Of a DNA stretch of 60,489 nt, positions 41,528 to 49,977 are shown piece by piece. Below the pieces are notes generated by a model. It did no database searches. It had not been told where the DNA came from and saw only the letters and a list, made by a program, of their open reading frames with translations. This DNA is from Clostridium sp. CAG:594 (lineage in GTDB: Bacteria > Bacillota_I > Bacilli_A > RF39 > UBA660), in the NCBI GenBank assembly GCA_000434835.1, contig FR881489.1:41750-102238 (forward strand). Reading direction: 5' to 3'. Position 1 is the stretch's first letter. Each line of letters opens with the position of its first letter. A program made the position numbers and the translations under genes.

Positions 41528-42577
41528 TTAATTTTCTTCATTTAATTTGAAATTTTTCTTTTCTTCCTCAACAGCACTAATTAATTCTTGTTCAGTTGGC
41601 ATATGTAATTTATACTCAAAAGAAAATATTGTTTTATTATCTTCTGGTAATGTGTATTTTACAATTGTTTCATTTTTATTTGTTGATAGTAGTATTCCGA
41701 CTGTTGGATTTTCATCAGATTGTTTTATTTCTCTATCGTAGTAATTAACATACATCTTTATTTGACCAATATCTTGATGTGATACTTTTCCTATTTTCAA
41801 ATCAATAATTACAAAACATCTTAAAAGTCTGTTGTAAAAAACTAAGTCTGGATAAAAATGATCCTCTTCTAATGTTAATCTTACTTGATTACCAACATAA
41901 CTAAAACCCTTGCCTAATTCTAACAAAAACTCTTTTAAGTGTTCTATAATATTCTTTTCCAAATCAGATTCTAAATAACCGGTATTTTCTTTTATATCTA
42001 AAAATTCTAATACAAAAGGGTCTTTTACTAAATCTTTACTTGTTTTTAAAATTTGGCCTTTTTCGGATAATTCAAGTATTTTTTCTTTATCAGCAGATAT
42101 TGTTAATCTTTCATAAAGTAGCGAATCTCTTTGTCTTTGAAGTTCTCTAACACTCCATTTAGAATTAATCGTTTCTTTTAAATAAAAATTTCTTTTAGGA
42201 CCTTCATCAATTTTTATAAGTTCTAAATAATGAGACCAACTCAATTGCGGCGACACTGTTGTCGCAATTGGAAAGTATATATAAAACTTTCTCATCCTTT
42301 CTAGATTTCTCTTAGAAAATCCTTTTCCAAATTCATTAGTCAGTTTTTGAGATAATTTATCTAGTACAGAATCACCATAACTTGCTCTTTCATCACCTTG
42401 TTGTATTTTCATAATTGCTTTTCCTATATTCCAATACAAATTAAGCATTTCTGTATTAACTGTTTGATAAACTTTATTTCTGCTATTTATAACCAAATCT
42501 TTGATATTATCAAAAATATTATTTATTTCATTATCGTTATTTGTTAATTCATTTTTTATTTTCTTATAATAGCCCAT
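41528..42577 (-). CDS. YhcG/DUF1016-family PD-(D/E)XK nuclease (second copy)
   Basis: 349 residues from the ATG at 42577 (MGYYKKIKN), which has AAAGGAGAAAAA upstream; the open frame runs 54 codons further but without ribosome site or family similarity. N-terminal DUF1016 domain: YWNIGKAIMKIQQGDERASY, then GFSKRNLERMRKFYIYFP and LSWSHYLELIKI. The C-terminal nuclease core has DHFYPDLVFYNRLLRCFVII continuing DLKIG, with Asp, Asp and Lys present, then GQIKMYVNYYDRE. Clearly diverged from the copy at 5228-6163. Probable nucleic-acid cutter; the biological role is unsettled and often discussed as defence. Confidence 0.85.
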   Translation of the reverse strand: MGYYKKIKNELTNNDNEINNIFDNIKDLVINSRNKVYQTVNTEMLNLYWNIGKAIMKIQQGDERASYGDSVLDKLSQKLTNEFGKGFSKRNLERMRKFYIYFPIATTVSPQLSWSHYLELIKIDEGPKRNFYLKETINSKWSVRELQRQRDSLLYERLTISADKEKILELSEKGQILKTSKDLVKDPFVLEFLDIKENTGYLESDLEKNIIEHLKEFLLELGKGFSYVGNQVRLTLEEDHFYPDLVFYNRLLRCFVIIDLKIGKVSHQDIGQIKMYVNYYDREIKQSDENPTVGILLSTNKNETIVKYTLPEDNKTIFSFEYKLHMPTEQELISAVEEEKKNFKLNEEN

Positions 42578-42750
42578 TTTTTCTCCTTTCTTTATGATGT
42601 TTTTATCTTTCAAAATTTTAAAGCAAAAAATATCAAGTAAATTCGTCGATTTAACATCACTTATCCTTCTTACGATTTTTTTTATATAATCTATTTTGAC
42701 AAAGATACTTATCTTCCTCCTACATAAATAATTATCCAAAAATTTAAAAA

Positions 42751-42790
42751 ACCCCCTAAATTTTCGAAAAATCTTTCAAAAATTTAGAGA
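42751..42790 (-). terminator. Terminator after the GH25 gene
   Basis: Minus strand CTCTAAATTTT pairs with AAAATTTAGGG across a loop of about 14 nt; GGTTTTTT follows. Confidence 0.65.
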
Positions 42791-42811
42791 GTCTATTAAA
42801 TTGTGCTTTAA

Positions 42812-45253
42812 TTAATATAAATAGTTTAAATCCACATATCCTCTTATTCCATCAACAGTTCCAGAAGAAGTGTATTGCCATAAAGAATATGAACCTTTAT
42901 ATCCACACTCTGATGCGTTATAATGTGCAATCCAATCAGATTCACCTCTAGCATAACTTCCAAATCTATTATTAACATGATTTAAATCCGCATATACCTT
43001 AACCTTATATTTACTACCCACATAACCACTTACAGAATTAATATAAGTTCTTGCTATATTATCATATTGATCTTTTGATAATGTATTTGAAGTATTATCT
43101 GCTGAAATATACCAATCTTCTAAATCATAATAAATTCCAAGTGTAGGATTTAAATTATATTTGCTTATTATGCTTTTTGTGAAGTTAGCTTCTATATTAG
43201 CACCATTAGTAGTGTTTGCATAACTAAATAGATAAATACCATATGGAATACCTAAACGTTTAACTTCGTTTATGTACTCACTTAGTCTCCCATCTTCCGT
43301 ATTCCAATATCCTATTCTAAGCATTACACCATAAATACCAGTATTATAAACTTTATTCCAATCAATTTGACCTTGGTGGTAACTTACATCTATTACCCTA
43401 GTTTTTTGCTCTGCTTTTACAAATTTGAATTTTTGAGCATTTGAATTATTACAGTTATACATCCAAATATTTGAACCATTTGATGCATTTGCGTTTGCTA
43501 CATCAAGACACAAACCATTGGCATTAGATATTATATTATAATAACCATTTCCCACATCTTTTATAATCCATTGTTGAGCCATAGAGGCATTATAATCATA
43601 TAATTGCACATTTGTACCATTTGATATTCCACCAGATGCAACATCAAATGATTTTGTCAAATTAATTAAGGTACTTATTTTGTAATATCCATTTGATAAA
43701 TAGGAAACTTCCCATTTTTGTGCATTAGAACCATTAGTTTTATATAATTGTATGTTAGCTCCATTATTAGTACTAGCTCCGGCCAAATCAATAACCATAC
43801 TATTATCTAGTGCACTAGTTATTCTATAAATTCCGTTTTTAACAGAATTACTACTTAACCCACTCGCTGTTTTTCTAAAATTAAACTTTTGAGCATTCGT
43901 TCCGTTTGGTGTAAAAACTCCAATGTTATTACCATTATTAGTTGACGCGCCAGATAAATCTAGATACTTTCCATTTTCAGAAATAATGTAATAATTAAAA
44001 CCTGTCTTTTTTATAATCCATCTTTGATTTTTAGAGTTTGTATATTTATTTATTCTTACATTATTATTTGAAGTATCAACTTCCAAAGAATAATTATTGT
44101 CTTTATCACTTAATATGGAATAGTAACCATTATTTTGGTACTTAATATACCATTTTTGAGCTAAAGAATAATTTATGTTATATATTTGAACATTAGTTAA
44201 TGCACCAACATTTCCACTTTTTATATCTAAAACTTTGTTTTGATTTAATGACGTATTTATAAAATAATATCCATCATTTATGGTTTTGGTTCCTATTTCA
44301 GAAACATCATTAAATTTAAATTTCTGAGCATCAGAACCATTATATGTATACATCCAAATATTAGTTTCATTATTTGTGCTTGCACCTGCAACATCTAACA
44401 CCAAATTATTACAATTAGAAACAATGTTATAATATCCATTACCATCATCTGATATTATCCATTTTTGGGCATTAGAACCATTATATTTATATAGTTGGAC
44501 GTTAGTACCACTATATATTCCAGCACCTAATACATCTAATGAATAATCTAAGCTTAAATACGGCTTTATTGAATAATAACCATTTCCTAAATAGTTAACA
44601 AACCATTTTTGTGCGTTGGTATTATTACTTGAATAAAGTTGTATATTACTATTATTTGAAATGTTAGCAGAAGTAACATCAAGTACTCTGCTGTCATTTA
44701 GTTTAGATGAAATAGTATAAAGTCCATTCTTTATTGTTTGTTTATTTTCAAATGATTTTTTAAATAGGAACTTTTGAGCATTTGTTCCGTTATATTTATA
44801 AAGTTGAATATTAGTATAATTACTAGCAACTGCGCTATTTACATCCAAACAATAATCCCTGTTATAAGAACATATAGAGTATAAATTATTTCCTTGTTCC
44901 TTTAAAATCCAGCGCTGAGCATTTGTATTATTTTTTTCGTATAACCAAACATTGCTCCCATTTGAAAATACTCCATTTCTTACATCAAAAACATATTTTT
45001 CATTTATTAAACTAAATATTTCATATTCCTCATTATTTATTCTTTTAACCTTAAATTTTTGAGCATTCGTTCCGTTAGAAGTATATAACTGAACATTGCT
45101 TCCATTTTTAGCAACTCCTCCATTTATATCGAGTACATAATTATTATTTATTGAACTATGTATTGTATAAACACCATCTTCTAATGCACAAACTTTCGTG
45201 CTTAAAAGGAAAAAGAACACCACCATAAATAAAATTAATCTAATATTCTTCAT
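42812..45253 (-). CDS. Secreted GH25 lysozyme with four ricin-type beta-trefoils
   Basis: 813 residues. Signal peptide 1-23 (cut near VCA-L). Residues about 25-610 contain twelve repeats of about 47 residues, each with NGTNAQK-type QxW or QxF motifs (for example AQRWIL, AQKWFV, AQKFKF). Twelve repeats equal four beta-trefoil lectin domains. The C-terminal domain (about 617-813) is GH25 muramidase: TRVIDVSYHQGQIDWNKVYN (first Asp), GVMLRIGYWN, LGIYYDLEDWY (catalytic Asp/Glu region) and SDWIAHYN. It should cut MurNAc-GlcNAc bonds while the trefoils hold glycans. Own promoter and terminator. Confidence 0.9.
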   Translation of the reverse strand: MKNIRLILFMVVFFFLLSTKVCALEDGVYTIHSSINNNYVLDINGGVAKNGSNVQLYTSNGTNAQKFKVKRINNEEYEIFSLINEKYVFDVRNGVFSNGSNVWLYEKNNTNAQRWILKEQGNNLYSICSYNRDYCLDVNSAVASNYTNIQLYKYNGTNAQKFLFKKSFENKQTIKNGLYTISSKLNDSRVLDVTSANISNNSNIQLYSSNNTNAQKWFVNYLGNGYYSIKPYLSLDYSLDVLGAGIYSGTNVQLYKYNGSNAQKWIISDDGNGYYNIVSNCNNLVLDVAGASTNNETNIWMYTYNGSDAQKFKFNDVSEIGTKTINDGYYFINTSLNQNKVLDIKSGNVGALTNVQIYNINYSLAQKWYIKYQNNGYYSILSDKDNNYSLEVDTSNNNVRINKYTNSKNQRWIIKKTGFNYYIISENGKYLDLSGASTNNGNNIGVFTPNGTNAQKFNFRKTASGLSSNSVKNGIYRITSALDNSMVIDLAGASTNNGANIQLYKTNGSNAQKWEVSYLSNGYYKISTLINLTKSFDVASGGISNGTNVQLYDYNASMAQQWIIKDVGNGYYNIISNANGLCLDVANANASNGSNIWMYNCNNSNAQKFKFVKAEQKTRVIDVSYHQGQIDWNKVYNTGIYGVMLRIGYWNTEDGRLSEYINEVKRLGIPYGIYLFSYANTTNGANIEANFTKSIISKYNLNPTLGIYYDLEDWYISADNTSNTLSKDQYDNIARTYINSVSGYVGSKYKVKVYADLNHVNNRFGSYARGESDWIAHYNASECGYKGSYSLWQYTSSGTVDGIRGYVDLNYLY

Positions 45254-45271
45254 ATTTTCTACCTCACTAAT

Positions 45272-45280
45272 AGTATATCA
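45272..45280 (-). promoter_or_regulatory. Extended -10 promoter for the GH25 gene
   Basis: Minus strand TGA-TATACT (TATACT 45272-45277). Confidence 0.5.
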
Positions 45281-45300
45281 TTTAATAACATTATTTAAAA

Positions 45301-45331
45301 TAAAAAGAACCTATTTTTTAGATTCTTTTTT
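45301..45331 (-). terminator. Terminator after the GtrA gene
   Basis: Stem AAGAATCTA / TAGGTTCTT (one GU) followed by TTTATTTT on the minus strand; it overlaps the stop at 45311. Confidence 0.65.
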
Positions 45332-45757
45332 AAAAACTAATAACTTACTTATAACATAATTAAGTACTATCTGCATAACTTGACAAACCAAAGTAAATAC
45401 AAGAACCCAAACGTTAGAATCAAGTTTAAGAAGTGTTACAAAAAACCACATGATAAACATTTGAATAATTTGAGTTGCTATTCTGCCTTTAAAGAAATTA
45501 AGAATTTCTCTAGCACATTTACTTCCTTTTGTTTTTGACTTGAATACAAATATTCTGTTTGTTACATAAGCAAATGTTACCGCTAAAAACCAAGAAATAA
45601 CTTCTGCTATTTGAAGTTCTAAACCATTTGTTTGATCAAGTATGGTAAATAATAACAGAAGTTTTGATCCAATTGCTACTATAGTAGTTAATCCACCTAC
45701 TATTAAGTAATTGATTATCTCTTCATACTTCTTATATAAATTCCATATTTTTTTCAT
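45311..45757 (-). CDS. GtrA-family membrane protein
   Basis: 148 residues with four membrane helices. The GtrA pattern is clear: INYLIVGGLTTIVAIGSKLL at the start, EVISWFLAVTFAYVTNRIFV with the conserved N-R-x-F (about 48-67), and NYVISKLLVFKK at the end. GtrA-type proteins are thought to flip polyprenyl-phosphate sugars or assist their glycosyltransferase. It starts two bases after the GT2 gene stops, so the pair should act together in glycan side-branch addition or glycosylation of surface polymers. Confidence 0.88.
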   Translation of the reverse strand: MKKIWNLYKKYEEIINYLIVGGLTTIVAIGSKLLLLFTILDQTNGLELQIAEVISWFLAVTFAYVTNRIFVFKSKTKGSKCAREILNFFKGRIATQIIQMFIMWFFVTLLKLDSNVWVLVFTLVCQVMQIVLNYVISKLLVFKKESKK

Positions 45758-45759
45758 TT

Positions 45760-46689
45760 TTATTTCCTTAAAGAATTAAGATATAATTCATATAATTGTT
45801 TATGTTTCTTTACTATTACTTGTAAAATTATACCAGTTATACATAACAATAATGCAACAAGTAATGCTATTCCTGAAACTATTAAAGTAGGAAATCTTGG
45901 AACCAATCCTGTTTTAAAATATTCTGAAACAACAGGGATCCCTAAAATCAAAGCTAATACTAAGCAAATTAAACTTATTATATTAAAGAAAGCTGCTGGC
46001 TTATATTCCTTAAATAAAGTAGCTATTGTTTTTAGCACCTTAAATCCATCACTATAAGTATTTAATTTAGATACAGAACCTTCTGGTCTATCTTTATAGT
46101 TAACTGGAATTTCTACTAGTTTAAAGTTCTTATCAACTGCGTGAATAGTCATTTCAGTTTCTATTTCAAAACCCTTTGATAAAACTGGAAAAGCTTTAAC
46201 AAATTCATAAGAAAATGCTCTATAACCAGTCATAATATCTTTAACATTATTCTTAAATAACTTGTTAATTAAGAATCTAACCATTTTATTTCCTAGATTA
46301 TGGAATGGTCTTTTATTTTCCGTAAAATAGGTACTAGATAATCTATCACCTATTACCATATCAGCCTTTCCGTTTAATACTATATCACACATTTCTTTTG
46401 CATTTTCTGCTGGATATGTATCATCACCATCAATCATAAGGTAACAATCAGCATCTATATCTCTAAACATACTTCTTATTACGTTACCCTTTCCTTGGCG
46501 ATATTCATATTTTACAATAGCACCTGCTTTTTCTGCTATTTTGTCTGTACCATCAGTAGAATTATTATCATAAACATATATATCTGCTTCTGGTAACGCT
46601 TTTTTATAATCTTTTATTACTTTTGCAACTGTTTTAGATTCATTATAACAAGGAATTAAAACAGCTATTTTCTTACTATCTTTTTTCAT
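45760..46689 (-). CDS. GT2 polyprenyl-phosphate glycosyltransferase with C-terminal membrane helices
   Basis: 309 residues. GT-A domain: VLIPCYNESKTVAKVIKDY, YVYDNNSTDGTDKIAEKAGA (about 38), MIDGDDTYPAENAKEM (about 85) and IMTGYRAFS (about 157). Two membrane helices lie at about 240-260 and 275-298. Same general class as the 2072-2980 product but with a different sequence, so it may charge a different sugar onto polyprenyl phosphate. Encoded immediately before the GtrA protein. GGAGG precedes the ATG. Confidence 0.87.
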   Translation of the reverse strand: MKKDSKKIAVLIPCYNESKTVAKVIKDYKKALPEADIYVYDNNSTDGTDKIAEKAGAIVKYEYRQGKGNVIRSMFRDIDADCYLMIDGDDTYPAENAKEMCDIVLNGKADMVIGDRLSSTYFTENKRPFHNLGNKMVRFLINKLFKNNVKDIMTGYRAFSYEFVKAFPVLSKGFEIETEMTIHAVDKNFKLVEIPVNYKDRPEGSVSKLNTYSDGFKVLKTIATLFKEYKPAAFFNIISLICLVLALILGIPVVSEYFKTGLVPRFPTLIVSGIALLVALLLCITGIILQVIVKKHKQLYELYLNSLRK

Positions 46690-46707
46690 TACATCCTCCG
46701 TATTTAC

Positions 46708-46716
46708 ATTATAACA
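46708..46716 (-). promoter_or_regulatory. Extended -10 promoter for the GT2-GtrA pair
   Basis: Minus strand TGT-TATAAT (TATAAT 46708-46713), divergent from the plus-strand promoter at 46761. Confidence 0.55.
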
Positions 46717-46760
46717 TTTATAAATAAAATTTCAAAATATTTTTAAAAAATATAGTATTA

Positions 46761-46769
46761 TGATATAAT
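46761..46769 (+). promoter_or_regulatory. Extended -10 promoter for the DUF6020-like gene
   Basis: TGA-TATAAT (TATAAT 46764-46769), 17 bp before the ATG, which also has AGGTGAT. Confidence 0.55.
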
Positions 46770-46786
46770 TTAATAGGTGATTATAT

Positions 46787-48559
46787 ATGAATAAAAGAAA
46801 AATTTTAATGATTTTATATAGTTTTATGGCAACGATTGGAATTTCAACTCTAATAGATACGTTTACTATCGATGGACGAGAAAGTGCCAATAATGTATTT
46901 ATGATAATTATATTTTTTGCATTTTATTTTTTTATAAAAAATATAAACGTAAAAGTGGATAAAAGAAAATTAATATTTTCATCTATATTTTCAATAATAT
47001 TATCTGCTATTATTATAGTTGGAAGTCAATTGGAATTAAATCATACGAGTATATCAAAAGTTCAAATGATTTTTGGATTTATATTTATATCAATTACTTT
47101 AATACCAATAGTCATGTCATTACTAAGTATAGAAATAAAAGAGAAAAAACAAGTTACAAAAAGAAATATGTTTTTTAAAATATTTTTAGTAATATGGATA
47201 TTTGGAATTATAGCTTGGTTATCACTATATCCAGGAGGATATGATTATGATGCTCCTGTACAGCTAAGACAATTTATGAATCCAGCATATAAAGTAAATA
47301 CACACTTTTCAGTTTTATTTTCATACTTAGAATATTTAATAGTGAGTTTAGGTTATAAAATTTTTGGTAATTATCAAGCAGCTATTGGATTATTTACGTT
47401 CTTGCAAATGACAATAGTTTCATTAGTAACATCTTATTCAAGTTATTTCATATATAAAGAATCAAGAAATAATAAAGTATTGCTACTAATTTCTGTGACT
47501 TTCTTTTCACTTTTTCCTTTTCATTTATTATTACAAATTTCGTGTGTACAAGATACACTTTTTGCAAGTTCTATCTTAATTTTTGCCATTTCTATTTATA
47601 AGTTTATAAATATAACATCAAATAATAAATTTGATGTTCTTTCACTAATCATTTCGGGTATTCTTGCTACATTGTTTAGAAATAATGGTATATACATAAT
47701 TATTTTTTTACTTATAATTAGTATTCTAATATGCTTTATCTTTAAAATAAAAATAAATAAAAAGATATATTTCACTAATTTAATAGTAATAATAAGTTTT
47801 TATTACATATACGCTTCTTTAATATTGCCTGCCCTAGGAGTTATAAAAGGAGATTCCATAAGAGAAATGTCAAGTATTCCATCGCAACAGTTAGCAAGTG
47901 TTTATAACTATAACAAAAATACGTTTTCAAACAAAGAATTGAAATTATTAAATGAATTTTATCCAAGCTGTGATTTTTCAATTTACACAATAAATCAACT
48001 TATATCTGATAATCAAAAAAGTTGTTTAAATGAAAAATACACTAAGACTCATATAAAAAAATATGCTGAGCTATATATTTCAATAGGAAAAAAGGACTTA
48101 AAAAATTATACAAAAGCATTCTTACTTAATACATATGGTTTTTGGTATCCTAATAAATCATATCCGGATTATAGAATGTTTCATCCATACATAGAGTATA
48201 AAATTTCAACCCCTTCCATTTTTTCTAGTGATTTTATTGAAATAAAAAGAAATAGTAAAATTTCAATTATAGAAAAATACTTTAAAGAGGTACTTAATGA
48301 AAATAAATGGCAAAAAATACCAGTAATATCATCAATATGTTCTATGGGAAATTATTTTGTATTTGGCTTATTTTTAATAGTATTAATACTATATAGAAAA
48401 AAATATAAATATCTAATACCTACATCTATATATGTGGGTATATATATAACTTTATTTTTGTCTCCTGTTGCACTGTACAGGTATGTATATTCTATTGTAA
48501 TTTCAATTCCTCTATTAACTTTAATATTATATAAAACATATTTAAAAAATCAAAATTAA
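46787..48559 (+). CDS. Polytopic membrane protein, DUF6020-like (GT-C type suspected)
   Basis: 590 residues with about twelve membrane helices. The segment WIFGIIAWLSLYPGGYDYDA followed by LRQFMNPAYKVNTHFSVLF (about 145-185) resembles the acidic first loop of DUF6020 proteins, which look like GT-C glycosyltransferases using polyprenyl-linked donors. A large outside loop lies at about 355-515. It is the only plus-strand gene in the 42-60 kb region and has its own promoter and terminator. It may modify the glycan built by the surrounding locus; the reaction is unproven. Confidence 0.7.
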   Translation: MNKRKILMILYSFMATIGISTLIDTFTIDGRESANNVFMIIIFFAFYFFIKNINVKVDKRKLIFSSIFSIILSAIIIVGSQLELNHTSISKVQMIFGFIFISITLIPIVMSLLSIEIKEKKQVTKRNMFFKIFLVIWIFGIIAWLSLYPGGYDYDAPVQLRQFMNPAYKVNTHFSVLFSYLEYLIVSLGYKIFGNYQAAIGLFTFLQMTIVSLVTSYSSYFIYKESRNNKVLLLISVTFFSLFPFHLLLQISCVQDTLFASSILIFAISIYKFINITSNNKFDVLSLIISGILATLFRNNGIYIIIFLLIISILICFIFKIKINKKIYFTNLIVIISFYYIYASLILPALGVIKGDSIREMSSIPSQQLASVYNYNKNTFSNKELKLLNEFYPSCDFSIYTINQLISDNQKSCLNEKYTKTHIKKYAELYISIGKKDLKNYTKAFLLNTYGFWYPNKSYPDYRMFHPYIEYKISTPSIFSSDFIEIKRNSKISIIEKYFKEVLNENKWQKIPVISSICSMGNYFVFGLFLIVLILYRKKYKYLIPTSIYVGIYITLFLSPVALYRYVYSIVISIPLLTLILYKTYLKNQN

Positions 48560-48597
48560 AAAAATATCCAATTAAATATAGATTGGATATTTTTTTT
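48559..48597 (+). terminator. Terminator after the DUF6020-like gene
   Basis: Perfect 12-bp stem AAAATATCCAAT / ATTGGATATTTT followed by T-run. It could also act on the opposite strand. Confidence 0.8.
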
Positions 48598-48646
48598 AAA
48601 GTATTAAACTTTATTAATACTTTAAAAAGTTGCAAAGCAACTTTTA
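48598..48646 (-). terminator. Two tandem hairpins after the Glf-like gene
   Basis: Minus strand: stem AAAAGTTGC / GCAACTTTT (48625-48645) overlaps the stop and is followed by T. A second 10-bp stem AAAGTATTAA / TTAATACTTT lies at 48598-48623. A T-run follows. Confidence 0.75.
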
Positions 48647-49909
48647 TCTTAATTTTTCAGCTAACTCTTTAGCTTTAACCATAGAATCTTCCATTGAATT
48701 ATAAATCCAAGCACCATATCTACCAATTGTATAAACACCTTTTTTACTAAATTCATTTTTTAGATCATCTATTTTCTTAGTAGTTTCCGTTTCAATATGA
48801 ACATAAGCTGGATCCATTATAATAGTTTCGTGATCAACTAATTTCATATCATCACTAATAATTCCTGATTCTCTTAAATTTTTAAGAGTTAAATCTAATT
48901 GTTTATCTATTTCTTCTTTAGTTATTTTAGTATCTTTGTTATATCCGATTTCTATATACATACTTAGTTTCTCATCACCTAATATATTATTATAAAAACC
49001 TACTCTGTAATAATTGCAATTCTTAGATGGAATATATAACCAGTGTTCTTTTTTACATAATGGAGATGCTTTATCAAAGCCTAAATTAAATACTAACACT
49101 TTATTATATGACATTTCATTTAATAGTTCGTCATGTCCACCTATTAATTTTAGGAAATTATTTAATGGCATTGTGTTAATTAAATATTCATATTTTACAG
49201 TCTCTCCGTTTGATAAAGTTGCCTCTTTATTATTTAAATCCAATGAAACAACACTGGTATTTAATAAAACTTTACTCTTATCCAACTCATTATATAAAAT
49301 ATTTATAAAGCTAGCCGCCCCATTTCTTGGATACAAAAAGCTTGCATTATATGAATTAACCTTACTATTTTTCATATTGTTAATAATGGCTTCTTTATCT
49401 GCATATGGAAAAAATCTCCCCATTGCATCAACGTCTAATTTAGTTAGATCAACAGCATATAATTTTTCGTTATATGGTTTAAGAAATTTTTCTACTATAG
49501 ATTTTCCAAACTTACCATATAACATATCTAAAAAGTTATCATATTTATCTTTTTCCTCTTTATTGAATAAATCATAAAGGCAATCAATAAATTCTTGTTT
49601 TTCTAGTTGGTGAATATTAGTCTGAAAAGGAAAGTCTATAAAATTATTTTTGTATAAAATTTTAGTGCACTTATCATTGTATATAATATCTTCCTTAGGC
49701 ATTTTACTTAAGAAATTTTTCTTGAACTCATCCGTGTTAAAATGGAAGAAATGACCTGCATAATCCCAAACATAACCATTTCTTTTGATGGTTCTACAAT
49801 ATCCACCGACTTCTTTTTCTTTTTCAACTACTAAGTAGTCTTCTTTTGCATAATTAGCAAATGTAAGGCCTGATATTCCAGCGCCTATTACCAAATATTT
49901 AGTTTTCAT
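48644..49909 (-). CDS. FAD-dependent flavoprotein, UDP-galactopyranose mutase/amine oxidase-like
   Basis: 421 residues from the ATG at 49909 (MKTKYLVIGAG), which has AAGGAGG; the open frame extends 15 codons further without support. FAD-binding Rossmann motif VIGAGISGLTFANYA (about 6-20), then YLVVEKEKEVGGYCRTI and the NGYVWDYAGHFFHF segment typical of Glf-like and protoporphyrinogen-oxidase-like flavoproteins. FLYPRNGAASFINIL (about 207) and SMYIEIGYNK lie further on. In a polysaccharide locus the likely role is redox-neutral or oxidative conversion of a nucleotide sugar, but a true UDP-Galp mutase assignment is not certain. Confidence 0.75.
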   Translation of the reverse strand: MKTKYLVIGAGISGLTFANYAKEDYLVVEKEKEVGGYCRTIKRNGYVWDYAGHFFHFNTDEFKKNFLSKMPKEDIIYNDKCTKILYKNNFIDFPFQTNIHQLEKQEFIDCLYDLFNKEEKDKYDNFLDMLYGKFGKSIVEKFLKPYNEKLYAVDLTKLDVDAMGRFFPYADKEAIINNMKNSKVNSYNASFLYPRNGAASFINILYNELDKSKVLLNTSVVSLDLNNKEATLSNGETVKYEYLINTMPLNNFLKLIGGHDELLNEMSYNKVLVFNLGFDKASPLCKKEHWLYIPSKNCNYYRVGFYNNILGDEKLSMYIEIGYNKDTKITKEEIDKQLDLTLKNLRESGIISDDMKLVDHETIIMDPAYVHIETETTKKIDDLKNEFSKKGVYTIGRYGAWIYNSMEDSMVKAKELAEKLR

Positions 49910-49934
49910 TATTATCCTCCTTAATTTCATATTT

Positions 49935-49943
49935 ATTATATCA
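49935..49943 (-). promoter_or_regulatory. Extended -10 promoter for the Glf-like gene
   Basis: Minus strand TGA-TATAAT (TATAAT 49935-49940), next to the upstream gene's terminator. Confidence 0.5.
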
Positions 49944-49944
49944 A

Positions 49945-49976
49945 AAAAAGGCAACTTATTAAAGTCACCTTTTAAA
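49945..49976 (-). terminator. Terminator after the 853-residue glycosyltransferase
   Basis: 12-bp stem AAAAGGTGACTT / AAGTTGCCTTTT (two GU) with a 4-nt loop followed by T-run. Confidence 0.7.
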
Positions 49977-49977
49977 A

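Noticed and set aside
41274..42760. A shared AAAAACCCCCTAA segment flanking the second YhcG gene, suggesting element ends
   Set aside because: At the right-hand site the segment is the 3' arm plus T-tract of a terminator stem read on the minus strand, and at the left a GU-rich stem fits the same role. No target duplication or transposase was seen.
42840..45180. Long array of near-identical repeats
   Set aside because: The periodicity is the coding sequence of the ricin-type repeats, in frame over the whole gene.
49014..49577. 187-codon plus-strand frame opposite the Glf-like gene
   Set aside because: Antisense shadow caused by AT-rich codon bias; no ribosome site, and the opposite strand carries a conserved flavoprotein.
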